DNA from: G963665975 sp963665975
GTDB lineage: Bacteria; Bacteroidota; Rhodothermia; Rhodothermales; Bin80
Reading direction: 5' to 3'
Length of the DNA: 64,000 bases
NCBI GenBank assembly: GCA_963665975.1
Contig: OY762508.1
Location: 3,286,001-3,350,000 of the forward strand
The first letter of the stretch is position 1. The number at the start of each line of letters is the position of its first letter. The notes under the pieces are model-generated. The model saw only the letters and a list, made by a program, of their open reading frames with translations, ran no database searches and was not told the DNA's origin. Below, piece by piece: positions 49,056 to 61,500 of this stretch. The position numbers and the translations under genes are program-made.

Positions 49056-49337
49056 GAACCTCTTGCAAAACCCCACTGATCGAAGCTTCCTGGTCACAAC
49101 AAATACACAGTAATAAAATATTAATACACAGCATAGTTACAAACAATGTATTATTTTGCTTTCGGGGTTCTCTGAGTGTGCGGAAACGCAAGGGCCTACC
49201 CGGTCCTTGACCGCCGGAGCCAGCATTCCAGCTCCTCTCTTAATCCGCAACTGCCTTACCTCAGGTGGAAGCCAGAGCACCCAAGGTCTTCCTCACAAGC
49301 AGAAAAACCTTCAAATCAAGGGTTTTGCAAGAGGCTC
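49056..49337 (+). mobile_element. 282-bp MITE
   Basis: The ends GAACCTCTTGCAAAACCC and, on the reverse strand, GAGCCTCTTGCAAAACCC form a terminal inverted repeat of about 18 bp with one mismatch. The interior has no ORF. A second copy begins at 63783 and differs at only a few positions over 218 bp. Solo ends of the same family occur at 40713-40766 and 55471-55519. An AT flanks both sides and may be the target duplication. The size and lack of a gene define a miniature element mobilised by a related transposase elsewhere. Confidence 0.88.
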
Positions 49338-49538
49338 ATTGGTGTAAGAAGGGGGTAACAAGTCCCGGAAAGTTGGACCGGATCTCCTGTTTTCGCCCTT
49401 CCCACCAAAGACGGATCCCAATTCTAAACGTGACGAAGTTGAATTCAGCGGGCCAGATGACCCGTGGATTGCTTCGATTCACTACGGTTGGGACCCTCCA
49501 TGTAGTAGCATTCGGTCCACGTTGCCGACGGCAAGAAG

Positions 49539-52500
49539 ATGATTTTCTTCCGGCACACTCGCAAGCAGTTGCGGTGGCTCCGACGTCCTGGCGGCCTTTC
49601 GGTCCGCCTCGGCCTGGGCGCCGTGGCCTGTATGCTGTCTGTGCAGGTTGTCGCAGCCCAGGAGGTCTCGGCCGTGTTCGAAGTCTTGAAAACCCTGTAT
49701 GACGATACGAACGGCGACAACTGGGTGAACAGCTCCAACTGGGACACGACCAGGGTACCCACTGCTGCTGAATTGAGTACGTGGCACGGAGTAACCTACA
49801 CCGACGGTTCATTGACCGAGCTTGACCTGAGGTACAACCGTCTCAGCGGTACGATTCCGTCCGCGCTGGGCGACCTCACAGATCTCACACACCTTTGTCT
49901 CGACGCGAATGACCTCACTGGTTCGCTTCCGTCTGAGTTGGGCAACCTTGCAAATCTCAAAGTCCTTGGTCTCACATTAAATGAACTAAGCAGTTCAGTT
50001 CCGTCCGAGTTGGGCAATCTTGCAAATCTCAGATACCTTGGGCTAGACTGGAATAAGTTTACGGATCCGTTACCGATGAGCATGACGCAGCTAGACTCCC
50101 TGTACGCTTTCTTCTGGCACGACAACGATGGTTTATGCGCCCCGTTGGACACAGATTTTCAGGATTGGCTTGCTGAGGTCAGATCCCGCGGTCAGGCTTG
50201 GGGTCCCGATTGTATAGCGCCTCAAGCGTCGACGCTCTCGGTGGGTGGCGTATCGGTAAGCGAGAGCGCGGGTGAGGCGGTGGTATCTGTGCGTTTGACG
50301 CCAGCCAGCGAGGAGGAGGTTCGGGTGCATGTTGCTACGGTGGATGGTACCGCGACAGCGGGAGCAGATTATACGGCAGGGGCATCGGATCTGGTCTTTG
50401 CGCCCGGCGAGACGGAGAAGAGCATCCGGATTCCTATTCTGGACGATGCCCTGGTCGAAGGAGACGAGACGTTTCAGGTGCAGCTGAGCGGGGCGCAGAA
50501 CGCGGACATCTCGCGAGGCGCGGCGACGGTGACGATCCTTGACGACGATGTCGCGGTAGTGTCGATCGACGATGTCGTGGTGGCGGAGGATGAGGGGCGT
50601 GCGGTGTTCACGGTGCGTGTTAGTGCACCGTCTACCGGTCTGGTTACGGTGCCCTACACGAGCGTCAACGGTACGGCGACGGCGGGAATGGACTATGTTC
50701 CGGTCTCCGAGGAGCTTGTGATTCTTCCGGGGGAGTTGAGCGGGCAGGTGGAGGTGGTCGTGATCGACGATGAGCGTTTTGAAGAGGACGAGACGTTCAC
50801 GGTCGTGTTGAACAATGCTGCGGGTGCGGTGCTGGGCGACCACACAGGCGAGGGCACGATTCGGGACAACGACCGGTATGGGCTGCGTGTGGATGACGTG
50901 ACGGTAGGGGAGGCGGATGGCGAGGTGCGCTTTACGCTGTCGTTGGACCGGCCGAATCCGGTGCAGATCGTACGGGTGACCTACGCCACGGCAAACGGTA
51001 CGGCGATGGCGGGGTTGGACTACGAAGCGCGAAGCAACACGCTGGAGTTTTCGTCTGGGGTGGTGAGCCGAACCGTCAGGGTGCCGATTACGGACGACAC
51101 GGAATGGGAGGATAGCGAGACGTTTTCACTGGTGTTGAGTGCGCCTCGAAACGCGGAGATTGCAGATAGGGTCGGAGTGGGTACGATTGTGGATGACGAC
51201 GCGGTGTATCTTCGGATCGCGGATGCGAGGGCGGAGGAGGGTTCCGAGCACATGGTGTTTGCGGTGCGTCTGAACAGGCCCAGTCCGGTAGCGGTAAGCG
51301 CGTTCTACGAGACGCGGGGAGCGTCGGCGTTGGAGGGGGTGGACTACGTTCGCATGGCAGGGAGCGTGCGGTTTGCGCCTGGAGAGACGGAGCAGACGAT
51401 TGTGGTGTCTCTGTTGGATGACGCGCTTGACGAGCCGGACGAGACGTTTCAGGTGCTACTAAGCGGCGTGGAGCATGCGGAGGTTGCGGTGTCGGAGGCG
51501 ACAGGTACGATTGTGGATGACGACCGTACACCGGTGCTGGACGTGGTGCAGGGCGTGCGGGTGTTTGAAGGGGCTGGCAGTGCGTTGTTTGCGGTCACAC
51601 TGAGCGCACCGAGCGCGTACGAGGTGACGGCAGTCTATGCGACGGTGGACGGTACGGCGCAGGCGGGTTCAGACTACGAGGGGGTATCGGGTACGCTGCG
51701 CATTGCACCCGGGGAGACGGCAGGCATGCTCCGAGTGTCTATTGTGGATGATGCGGTACGCGAGCCGGAAGAGACGTTTACGCTGGTGCTGAGCGGGGTG
51801 CAGCATGCGGATCTGGGAGCCGGTACAAGCACGGGTACGATTGTGGATGACGAGGCGCCGCTGCACATGCGCATAGACGATGTGACGGTAGGAGAGGATG
51901 CGGGAAGCGCGGTCTTCACGGTGCGGTTGAGCGGTCAGAGTGCGATGGCGGTGCGGGCGAATTATGCGACCACGGACGAGACGGCGACAGTGGGTGCGGA
52001 CTACACCGAGACGAGTGGCGCCTTGCATTTTGCACCGGGCGAAGTGGAGAAGCGGATTGTGGTGCCGGTGTTGGAGGACGATGTGGACGAGCCGGACGAG
52101 ACGTTTCTGGTGCGGTTGAGCGGAGCGGTGGGAGCGGAGATAGCAGGTGGCGCCGGTCGGGGCACGATTACGGACAATGACGAGCTGCTGACGGTCAGCA
52201 TCTATGATGGTCGCGCCTCGGAGGATGCGGGGTTGCTGGTTCTTCCGGTGCGGCTGAGCCGGACGAGTTTGCGTGTGGTGCGTGTGTTGTATGCGACGTT
52301 GGACGAGACGGCGGAGGCGGGCGCCGACTACACCGAGACGAGCGGCAGGGTGGAGTTTGCACCGGGCGAAGTGGAGAAGGGGATTGTGGTGTCGGTGTTG
52401 GAGGACGATGTGGACGAGCCGGACGAGACGTTTTTGGTGCGGTTGAGCGGAGCGGTGAATGCGGAGATTGTAGAGGGTACAGGTCGGGGTACGATTACGG

Positions 52501-54437
52501 ACAATGACGAGCCGCTGACGATCAGTATCTACGATGGTCGCGCCACGGAGGATGCGGGGTTGCTGCATCTTCCGGTGCGGCTGAGCCGGACGAGTTCGCG
52601 TGTGGTGAGTGTGTTTTTTGAATCTTCGGATCTGACGGCGGAAGCGGGGTTGGACTACGCGGCATCGCGGGGGATCGTGGTGTTTGAACGCGGCAGTACG
52701 GAGGGAGTGGTAGCCATCACGGTGGAGGAAGACGCGCTGGACGAGGATCACGAGACGTTTCAGGTGACGCTATCGCGTCCGACGAACGCGGTGATTGCGC
52801 GGGGTGTGGCTACCGGAACGATTGGAGACAACGACGGGATGCCGCATTTGCGGATGGACGATATTCTGGTGCGTGAGGACGGTGAGGCGGCGGTCTTTAC
52901 GGTGCGGCTTTCGATGCCGAGCACGCGATTGGTAACGGTCGGCTACCGGACTGTTGACGGCACGGCGACGGCGGGAGCGGACTATGAGGAGACCTCGGGC
53001 ACGCTCACGTTTGCTCCGGGCACGATGCAAAAGGAGGTGGATGTACGGTTGATGCGCGGGGAGCGGGACTGGCGGGAGGAGACGTTTACGTTGGCGTTGG
53101 CGTCGGCATCGAACGCGTTGTTGGAGGATGCGGTGGCGCTGGCGACGATTGTGGAGGAGGAGCCGATAGAGACGGGTGTGTTGGTGGCGTATCTTGCGCG
53201 TTTTGCTCGCACGTCGGCTTCGCATGTGACCGAGGCGGTGGGAGAACGGTTGCGGGAGGTGACTCCGGTGTGCGCTCCGGTGGCGGGGGAGGGGTTGCAG
53301 CTGGTGCGGTACGCGAATCCGCACTGGAATCCGTCGGCGGGAGAGTTGTTGGCGGGTTGCGGTCTGTTGACCCGTTCGTCTGTCGGTGGTGGAGCGTTCA
53401 GCGTGTGGGGTCGTGGCGCATTCACGCGGTGGGGTGGTCGGGAGAGTGCGTTGTCGTTGCGCGCGGATGTGACCACGGCGTCGTTTGGAGCGGACTACCG
53501 TTGGCGGCGCGGGCTGTTGGCGGGGCTTGTTCTGGCGTACAGCGATGGGGCGGGCACGTTCGAGGCGTATGCGGCGGACGGGAAGACGGGTGCGAGGCTT
53601 ACGGGAGTGTATCCGTATGTGAGTTACCGTTTGTGGTCGAGCGACATCTGGGTGTTGGGGGGTCTGGGTCGGGGTACGGCGGAGGTGGAAGGCGCCGAGC
53701 GTGTGGAGGCGGAGCTTGCCGCGAGCCTTGTGGCGGCGGGAGCGACCGGTACGCTGGTACAAGGCGGAAGGGCGCGGTTGTCGTACGAGGCGGATGTGTT
53801 TGTTGCCCGGGTAGATGCAGAGGAGTCGACGCGGATTCTTGCGAGCCGTTTGCGGGCGGGTCTGGAAGGCAGCGTTCTACTGGGCAGGACGGTACGTCCG
53901 TATGTGGAGGTTGCGTTTCGTGGGGATGGTGGGGACGCGGAGACGGGGTTGGGGCTTGAGATGGGAGGAGGAGTGCGTCTGGCGCATCCGGGCAGCATCC
54001 TGCGTGCGGCAGTAGGTGCACGGGGGTTGGTGACGCATGCGTCGGAAGGGTTTACGGAATGGGGAGTGGCGGCAACGCTGCGTTACGGCGCGGCGGGCGG
54101 TCTGGGTCCGACAGCGGAACTGCGTCCGGTATGGGGGGCAGGGCAGTCTGGCGGGATGCAGGCGCTGTGGCGTCACCCTTCGGTAGCGCAAGCGGCGATC
54201 AGCGCGTCCGGTCAACAACGCGTGGAGTTGTTGTTGGGGTATGGAGTGGCGCACCCGACAGGGGTGGCGCGTCCGGTCTTTGCGGTGACCATGCGGGAGG
54301 GTGGCCGGGAGTATCGACTTGGCTACGAAGTGAGGCTGCAAAACGGACTGGCGCTGTCCGCATCCGGGACCGCACGAGGACATGTCGCAGAGCCTGTCGT
54401 GTACGGCATCAGCACCCATGCGACGCTGCGGTGGTGA
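49539..54437 (+). CDS. LRR and Calx-beta repeat protein with C-terminal beta-barrel, copy C
   Basis: A 1632-residue protein with a signal peptide (GLGAVACMLSVQVVAAQ, about 25-42). Leucine-rich repeats come first (about 80-200, for example DLTHLCLDANDLTGSLPSEL). About nine Calx-beta units follow (about 232-1215; DGTATAGADY, DETFQVQLSG, TILDDD). The barrel of about 390 residues ends in HATLRW and aligns with those of genes A and B at lower identity. LRR plus Calx-beta suggests adhesion to other cells or matrix, with calcium stiffening the stalk. The start follows GGCAAGAAG; the preceding 200 nt include the MITE edge. Confidence 0.85.
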   Translation: MIFFRHTRKQLRWLRRPGGLSVRLGLGAVACMLSVQVVAAQEVSAVFEVLKTLYDDTNGDNWVNSSNWDTTRVPTAAELSTWHGVTYTDGSLTELDLRYNRLSGTIPSALGDLTDLTHLCLDANDLTGSLPSELGNLANLKVLGLTLNELSSSVPSELGNLANLRYLGLDWNKFTDPLPMSMTQLDSLYAFFWHDNDGLCAPLDTDFQDWLAEVRSRGQAWGPDCIAPQASTLSVGGVSVSESAGEAVVSVRLTPASEEEVRVHVATVDGTATAGADYTAGASDLVFAPGETEKSIRIPILDDALVEGDETFQVQLSGAQNADISRGAATVTILDDDVAVVSIDDVVVAEDEGRAVFTVRVSAPSTGLVTVPYTSVNGTATAGMDYVPVSEELVILPGELSGQVEVVVIDDERFEEDETFTVVLNNAAGAVLGDHTGEGTIRDNDRYGLRVDDVTVGEADGEVRFTLSLDRPNPVQIVRVTYATANGTAMAGLDYEARSNTLEFSSGVVSRTVRVPITDDTEWEDSETFSLVLSAPRNAEIADRVGVGTIVDDDAVYLRIADARAEEGSEHMVFAVRLNRPSPVAVSAFYETRGASALEGVDYVRMAGSVRFAPGETEQTIVVSLLDDALDEPDETFQVLLSGVEHAEVAVSEATGTIVDDDRTPVLDVVQGVRVFEGAGSALFAVTLSAPSAYEVTAVYATVDGTAQAGSDYEGVSGTLRIAPGETAGMLRVSIVDDAVREPEETFTLVLSGVQHADLGAGTSTGTIVDDEAPLHMRIDDVTVGEDAGSAVFTVRLSGQSAMAVRANYATTDETATVGADYTETSGALHFAPGEVEKRIVVPVLEDDVDEPDETFLVRLSGAVGAEIAGGAGRGTITDNDELLTVSIYDGRASEDAGLLVLPVRLSRTSLRVVRVLYATLDETAEAGADYTETSGRVEFAPGEVEKGIVVSVLEDDVDEPDETFLVRLSGAVNAEIVEGTGRGTITDNDEPLTISIYDGRATEDAGLLHLPVRLSRTSSRVVSVFFESSDLTAEAGLDYAASRGIVVFERGSTEGVVAITVEEDALDEDHETFQVTLSRPTNAVIARGVATGTIGDNDGMPHLRMDDILVREDGEAAVFTVRLSMPSTRLVTVGYRTVDGTATAGADYEETSGTLTFAPGTMQKEVDVRLMRGERDWREETFTLALASASNALLEDAVALATIVEEEPIETGVLVAYLARFARTSASHVTEAVGERLREVTPVCAPVAGEGLQLVRYANPHWNPSAGELLAGCGLLTRSSVGGGAFSVWGRGAFTRWGGRESALSLRADVTTASFGADYRWRRGLLAGLVLAYSDGAGTFEAYAADGKTGARLTGVYPYVSYRLWSSDIWVLGGLGRGTAEVEGAERVEAELAASLVAAGATGTLVQGGRARLSYEADVFVARVDAEESTRILASRLRAGLEGSVLLGRTVRPYVEVAFRGDGGDAETGLGLEMGGGVRLAHPGSILRAAVGARGLVTHASEGFTEWGVAATLRYGAAGGLGPTAELRPVWGAGQSGGMQALWRHPSVAQAAISASGQQRVELLLGYGVAHPTGVARPVFAVTMREGGREYRLGYEVRLQNGLALSASGTARGHVAEPVVYGISTHATLRW

Positions 54438-54659
54438 CCACACAATGCAACGGAGACCGGAGCAGTTGTGATCACCGTGACGGGCACGCAAACAACCCCG
54501 TCAGGACACGGACCTGAACCCGTTGCAGCGGCCGATCACTCTGATCATGGGGTTGAAGCCGCACCGTTACGAAAGGCGGTACGTACGTCGGGGTTAGGGT
54601 GGATATGGATGGAAGAAAAGTAGTGTCAGGGAAGGGAGTGGTATATCCTGTTATTATTT
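54438..54659. other. Non-coding gap
   Basis: About 220 nt between the copy C stop and the IS256 relic. No gene or hairpin recognised. Confidence 0.45.
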
Positions 54660-55205
54660 GGGATCGCCCCGTTATGAGTTGGGTGGGGCGTAGGTTGAAT
54701 GGATTATGTTAAGCGGTTCCGGGGGTTTGGATTCGCCTTTCATAGCGATTGGCAGGTCCTGCATGAGCGTAGCATCTATAGGCGTCAGTCGGGACTCGTA
54801 GTGCAGGAAGATGGCGGCAAACCAACGGTGACGCTGATCGGAGGAGCTCCAGCGCTTTACGCGTGTGCGATGCGTGATGATGCTGTTGAGGTTCTCGATA
54901 ATGTTGGTCGTCTTCAGGCTGTCTCTGAGCTTTTTGCCTATCCCGAGTCGGTGCAGTGTAAGGGTTTCCTCCAGACCTTCAGACAAGCTTACAGCCGCCT
55001 TTGGACAAGAGCGTGTCAACTCTGCATGGATCGTGTGCAGTGCGGTGCGGGCTTCCGTATAAGTTTCTTTCTCCCACGCGGCTTGCAGTCGCACACTGAG
55101 CTGTTCTGCCTCATCTTTTTTGAGGTGACGCACCACGTTCTCCCGCTTGTGCCATTGGCACCGCTGCAGTTCGATGTCGTTGCCAAACGTCTCATATACG
55201 GAGAT
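54660..55205 (-). pseudogene. 5'-truncated IS256-family transposase, copy 1
   Basis: The minus-strand frame ends with a complete C-terminal Mutator/IS256 domain: SLSEGLEETLTLHRLGIGKK, SLKTTNIIENLNSIITHRTR and VKRWSSSDQRHRWFAAIFLH. The catalytic Glu in IEN-type IIENLNS is present. It continues back to VYETFGNDIELQRCQW at about 55205 and then similarity ends. The element's edge is at 54660 (GGGATCGCCC). Here the frame is intact across LKKDEAEQ, which is broken in the copy at 61906. Confidence 0.88.
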
Positions 55206-55562
55206 TTCGAAACTGCGTACAGCGCAGTTAACCCATCTGCAAACCCATCAATCAATCACCGGCCTGCTATCTAAGACCAATTAGAAATGGCGCTATACCC
55301 AATCCCAGGCAAATAAACACAATAATAACATGATTCATTTCCAAATGAACACGTAAGATATACGACGAAATGGATAATATTACCCAAAGGCTAGACTAAC
55401 CCGTTGCGGGGTTAACGCAGTTCTATTCCCCCATAGATAGGATACGCGGGGCAACAGTTCATCGTGCCCTTCCTCACAAACGAGAAATATCCCTAACTCA
55501 GGAGTTTTGCAAGTGGCTCAAGTGCCAGAATAATCCGATTTAACGTTACCATCGGAGTCATT
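55206..55562. other. IS debris upstream of Calx-beta gene B
   Basis: About 360 nt without a gene. It holds a degenerate MITE end at 55471-55519. The gene B start region follows directly, with CGGAG 5 nt before the ATG at 55563. Confidence 0.5.
55471..55519 (+). repeat. Degenerate solo end of the MITE/IS family
   Basis: CTTCCTCACAAACGAGAAA and the end GTTTTGCAAGTGGCTC match the right end of the MITE with several changes. It points away from gene B, opposite to the solo end at 40713, so the pair brackets 40.7-55.5 kb. Confidence 0.6.
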
Positions 55563-58500
55563 ATGACAAATGCCCGCTTGTTGGTCCCGGCTTCGCCTAG
55601 GGTCCTTGTATCCATTGTGCTTTTGACAGTGCTTTCCTCAGGATTTAAGCCTGCGCAGATTTGCAGCGCGGAAAAGGCGTCTGCGCTTCTTCCAAGCGGA
55701 GCGGCGTGTGCAGAGTATGTACTGCCTGAGAGAGAAGGCATTGCAATCATTGACGGCGGTCGCCCGGAACTGGAAATAGAGAGCGAGGTGAGGGTGGGCG
55801 AGTGGGTTGGCAGCGTGGCGTTTGCCGTGACGCTGAGCGCTGCGAGCACCATCGAGGTTACAGCCACGTATGCGACAAGGGACGGCACGGCAATAGCGGG
55901 TGCAGACTACGAGGCGGTATCGGGGACACTGCGCATCGCACCCGGAGAGACAGTAGGCACGATAACGGTGCCTATTCTTTATGACAACGTAAGGGAAGGA
56001 GAGGAAACGTTTACGCTTACGCTCAGTCGCGTCGAGAATGCGGTCTTGGGCTCTGGTATGAGTACCGGCATAATCCTGGACAACGAAACGATGCTGTCCC
56101 TAAGCATTGACGGTTTCCCGGAGGGAAGGGATGCAGGTATTGTGGTCGACACGGTGACGCAGAGCGGTCAGCGTGCCGCTGCCAAGTTGCATATTGCAGA
56201 GCCTGTGATTTCGAGAGCTGGATTATTTAAGACCAGTGCTGAATGCCAGAAAGGCCCATTTGGTTATGTCTTGAAATTCACCGAAGGTGACACTTGCACG
56301 TATGAATTCACCTGTCAGCACACTGATGGCAGCGTTGCCGTCCGAGATCACTACATAAACATAAAACTTGCGGACGGTACGGCAACGGCAGGCGAGGACT
56401 TCACACTTCCGGACCCAACTCGAGTATTTTGGGAAGAAGGAGCTTTACAAAGCGAAATTGGGGAGGTTAGTTTCGAAATATTGCAAGACGAGGAGGTTGA
56501 AGGATTCGAAGATCTCAATGTTTATTGTCAAAGGGACGAAGATGGGGCGCGTCCCGGTCCGCTTTACCCGCTTCTGATTCGGGATGATGACGGGGAGATT
56601 TCAACACCAACGTTGTTGGTGAGGAACGCAAGTGCTAGCGAAGATGCAGGCAATATGGGGTTTGGATTTAGACTTTCGCTCACTGAACGGGTGTATAATT
56701 CAGTGTCCATGACTATGAAATCCTCTACCGAAGCCGGGGATACGGCCACGGAAGGAGTCGACTATCAAGCGTGGGAAATTCCTTGGGATCTACATTGGGG
56801 CGAGAGAGCTGGACTTCACTATTTCAACGTTTTTATCTACGATGATGCCTTGGTCGAGGGGAATGAGACCTTCACGTTCACAGTTGAAGACATAAAAAAC
56901 GCGACCCCGAGCATGGTAACGGCAGAGGGAATAATAGTCGACAACGACTTCAGTGCGGCAGTGACGATGTCGATCGCCGACATGGAGGTGAAGGAGAATG
57001 CGGGCCCGGCTTCGTTGCGTGTGACGCTGAGTCCTGCCTCGGAGGATGCGGTTACCGTGCGGTATGCGACGTCGGAAGGCACGGCTAGAGCGAACCAGGA
57101 CTATCTGCATACCTCCGGCACGCTCACCATCCCGGCGGGGGAGACGGTAGCGGACATTGAGGTGGCCATTCTGAATGATCTCGAGGTGGAATCGGATGAG
57201 ACGTTTTTCGTTACGCTCACCGATCCTGCGGGTGCGGACCTTTCGCGCGCTACAGCTACAGTGACGATCATTGACAACGACGTGCCGGCATTGTCGATCG
57301 GCGACGTACGGGTGGAGGAGGATGCGGGTCCGGCTTCCTTGCGCGTATCGCTGCGTTCTGCCTCGAATGAGACGGTTACCGTGCGGTATGCGACGTCGGA
57401 AGGCACGGCTGGAGCGGACTACGACTATCTGCGGACCTCCGGCACGCTCACCATCCCGGCGGGGGAGACCGAAGCGCACATTGAGGTGGACATTCTGGAT
57501 GATCTCGAGGAGGAATCGGACGAGACGTTTTTCGTTACGCTCACCGGCCCGGTGCGTGCGGAACTCTCCCGCGCTACGGCTAGAGTGACGATCATAGACG
57601 ACGACTTCGGTGCGACAGTGACGATGTCGATTGGCGATGTGGAGGTGGAGGAGGATGCGGGTCCGGCTTCGTTGCGCGTATCGCTGCGTTCTGTCTTGAA
57701 TGAGATGGTTACGGTGCGGTATGCGACGTCGGATGGTACGGCTGGAGCGGACTACGACTATCTGCGGACCTCCGGCACGCTCACCATCCCGGCGGGGGAG
57801 ACCGAAGCGCACATTGAGGTGGACATTCTGGATGATCTCGAGGTGGAATCGGACGAGACGTTTTTCGTTACGCTCACCGATCCTGCGGGTGTGGACCTTT
57901 CGCGCGCTACAGCTACAGTGACGATCATTGACAACGACGTGCCGGCATTGTCGATCGGCGACGTACGGGTGGAGGAGGATACGGGTCCGGCTTCGTTGCG
58001 GGTATCGCTGAGTTCTGCCTCGAATGAGACGGTTACGGTGCGGTATGCGACGTCGGATGGCACGGCTACAGTGGACCAGGACTATCTGCAGACCTCCGGC
58101 ACGCTCACTATCCCGGCGGGGGAGACGGAAGCGGACATTGAGGTGGACATTCTGGATGATCTCGAGGTGGAATCGGACGAGACGTTTTTCGTTACGCTCA
58201 CCGATCCTGCGGGTGTGGACCTTTCGCGCGCTACGGCTACAGTGACGATCATTGACGACGACGTGCCGGCATTGTCGATTGACGACGTACGGGTGGAGGA
58301 GGATGCGGGTCCGGCTTCCTTGCGGGTATCGCTGAGTTCTGCCTCGAATGAGACGGTTACGGTGCGGTATGCGACGTCGGATGGCACGGCTACAGTGGAC
58401 CAGGACTATCTGCAGACCTCCGGCACGCTCACCATCCCGGCGGGGGAGACCGAAGCGCACATTGAGGTGGATGTTCTGGATGATCTCGAGGTGGAGTCGG

Positions 58501-61500
58501 ACGAGACGTTTTTCGTTACGCTCACCGATCCTGCGGGTGTGGACCTTTCGCGCACTACAGCTACAGTGACGATCATAGACAACGACGTGCCGGCATTGTC
58601 GATTGACGACGTACGGGTGGAGGAGGATGACGTGCGGGCGGTGTTCACGGTGAGTCTGAATGCAGCATGGGACAGTCCGGTGACGGTGGAGTATGTGACT
58701 ATGGACGGTACGGCGACGGCCGGTCAGGACTATCTGCCGGTCATCTCGGGGGAGCTTGTGATTCCTCCAGGCCAGTTGAGCGGACAGGTGGAGGTGATGG
58801 TGATTGATGACTTCCTTTTGGAATCGGACGAGACCTTTACACTCGTATTGAGCAATCCCGGAGGCGTGGAGTTGGCCGACGAAACGGGCGAGGCTACGAT
58901 TCTGGACAACGACTTGTACCGGTTGCATGTGGATGACGTGACGGTAAGCGAGGGTGGCGGCGCGGCGCGCTTTACGGTGTCGCTGGTCCCTGCGAATCCG
59001 GTGCAGACGGTGCGGGTGGCATATGCTACAGCAGACGGTACGGCGATGGCGTCTGCGGACTACGTGTCTGCGTCGGGCAGTCTTGTGTTCACGCCTGGAG
59101 AGACGGTGCAGACGTTGGCGGTGCAGATACAGGATGACGCGGTGGACGAGCCTGACGAGACGTTTGTGGTGTCGCTTGATGGCGCGGAGAACGCGACGAT
59201 TGCGCGGCCGGAGGCGACGGGTACGATCATCGATAACGACGCTCCCCCGGTGGTGAGCATCGTGAGCGCTGTGCGGGTGGGTGAAGCAGACGGCAGTGCG
59301 TTGTTTCCGGTCCTGTTGAGCGCGGCGAGCGCGTTCGTGGTTACGGTTTCGTATGCGACGGGGGATGGTACGGCGCTGGCGGGTCAGGACTATGTCACGC
59401 AGAGAGGTACGTTGGAGCTTGCACCGGGAGAGACGGAGGGCATGATCACGGTGCTGATTCTCGACGATGCCATAAGAGAGCCAGACGAGACGTTTACGCT
59501 TACGCTCAGCGGCGTGCGGAACGCGGGTTTGGGGTTGGCGGTGAGCACGGGCACCATTGTGGACGACGAGGCGGTGCCGACGCTGCGGGTAGGCGATGTG
59601 ACGGTGAAGGAGGATGCGCGTAGCGCCGTGTTCCCGGTGACGCTTGGCGGAGAGAGTGCGACGGCGGTGCAGGTGGCGTATGCGACGGTGGACGAGACGG
59701 CCACCGCGGGTGCGGACTACACGGCGACAAGCGGGACGCTGGTGTTTGCGCCGAGGGAGGTGACCAGGGAGATCGTGGTGGGGATCGTGTCGGACGATCT
59801 GGACGAGCCGGACGAGACGTTTTTGGTGCGGTTGAGCGAGGCATTGGAAGCGGAGTTGGCAGACGCTACGGGTCGGGGCACGATCACGGACGACGACGAG
59901 CCGGTGACGATCAGTATTTATGATGGTCGTGGGCTGGAGGATGCGGGGTTGCTGCATCTTCCGGTACGGCTGAGCCGAAAGAGTTCGCGTGTGGTGAGCG
60001 TGTTTTTTGGGACGTCGGATATTACGGCGGAGGCAGGTGTGGACTACGTGACCTCGCGGGGGATTGTAGTCTTTGAGCACGGGAGCACGGAGGGGGTGGT
60101 TGCAATCAGCATGCAGTCGGACGCGCTGAACGAGGAGGACGAGACGTTCCATGCGACGCTTTCGCGTCCGACGAACGCGCTCATTGCGCGGGGAGTGGCG
60201 ACGGGGACGATTGAGGACAACGACGGGATTCCGATGCTTCGTGTGGGAGACATCACTGCAAGCGAGGACGGAGGCGAGGCGATTTTCAGGGTGACGCTTT
60301 CGGTGCCTGGCACGCGCTTGGTTACGGTAGCGTACCGGACGTTTGACGGGTCGGCGGAGGCGGGTCGGGACTATGTAGAGGCCAGTGGGACGCTTGCGTT
60401 TGCGCCGGGGGAGGTGGAACAGGAGGTGCGTGTGCAGCTACTCCGGGACGGGCGGGACTGGCGTGTGGAGACGTTTTCGCTGGCGTTGGAGTCGGTATCG
60501 AATGCGATGCTGGACGATGCGGTAGCCACCGCGACGATTGTGGAGGAGGAGTCTATTGAAGACGGTGTGCTCACGGCGCATGTGGCGCGGTTTCTGCGCA
60601 CGTCGGCTTCGCATGTGGTGGAGGCGATGGAGGAGCGGTTGAAGTGGATGGAGATGGATCCTGCGTGTGCTCCGGTAACGGGAGAGCGTCTGCAGATGAT
60701 GCGGTACGCGAACCCGAGTTGGAATCCGTCTGGTGGCGAGTTGCTTTCGGGGTGTGGCATGGTGGTTACCGGCGGCGGTTTTGGCGTGTGGGGTCGAGGG
60801 GCGTTCACGAGGCTGAACGGGAAGGAGGGGATGCTGTCGTTACGCGCGGATGTAACCACGGGAGCGCTTGGTGCGGACTACAGGTGGGAGAGCGGCCTGA
60901 TGGCGGGGTTGCTGTTTTCGCACAGCCAGGCTGCGGGGACGTTCGAGGCCTATGCGGCAACGGGGGAGACGGAGTCGCGGCTTACCGGGGCGTATCCGTA
61001 TGTGACTTACCGCACGCAGTCTGTCCGTCTCTGGGCGCTGGGTGGTCTTGGGCGCGGTTCGGCGGAGGTGGACGGCAGCGAGTATGTGGAGGCGCAACTT
61101 ACGTCGAGTCTGGTGGCGGCAGGCGCTGTCGGGACGTTGTTACGCGGTCGGCGAACGCGGCTGTCGTACACAGCGGATGCTTTTCTGGTGCGTGGGAATC
61201 CAGAGGAACGGGTCTCGGTCCGTGTCAGCCGTATACGGGCGGGGCTGGAAGGCAGTGTGTTGCTGAGCCGGTCGTTACATCCGTATGTGGAGGTGGCGGT
61301 TCGCAGAGACGGAGGGGACGCGGAGACGGGTCTGGGGCTCGAGGTGGGCGGTGGCTTGCGTCTGTCGACGCCGGGCAGCAGACTGCGGGCGGAGGTCCGT
61401 ACGCGCGGTCTGGTGACGCATGCGCAGGGCGGGTTTACCGAATGGGGAGTTGCAGCGGCGGTGCGCTACGGGGCTCCGCAGGGCGTTGGTCCCACGGCGG

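Noticed and set aside
49056..49337. The 282-bp element considered as a structured RNA gene
   Set aside because: The terminal inverted repeats and second copy explain it as a MITE; no conserved internal fold was seen by eye.
56790..60152. Minus-strand frame of 1120 codons opposite Calx-beta gene B
   Set aside because: It repeats the pattern RIGERNEKRLVRF in step with the 324-bp module; it is the antisense of the Calx-beta code, not a real repeat protein.
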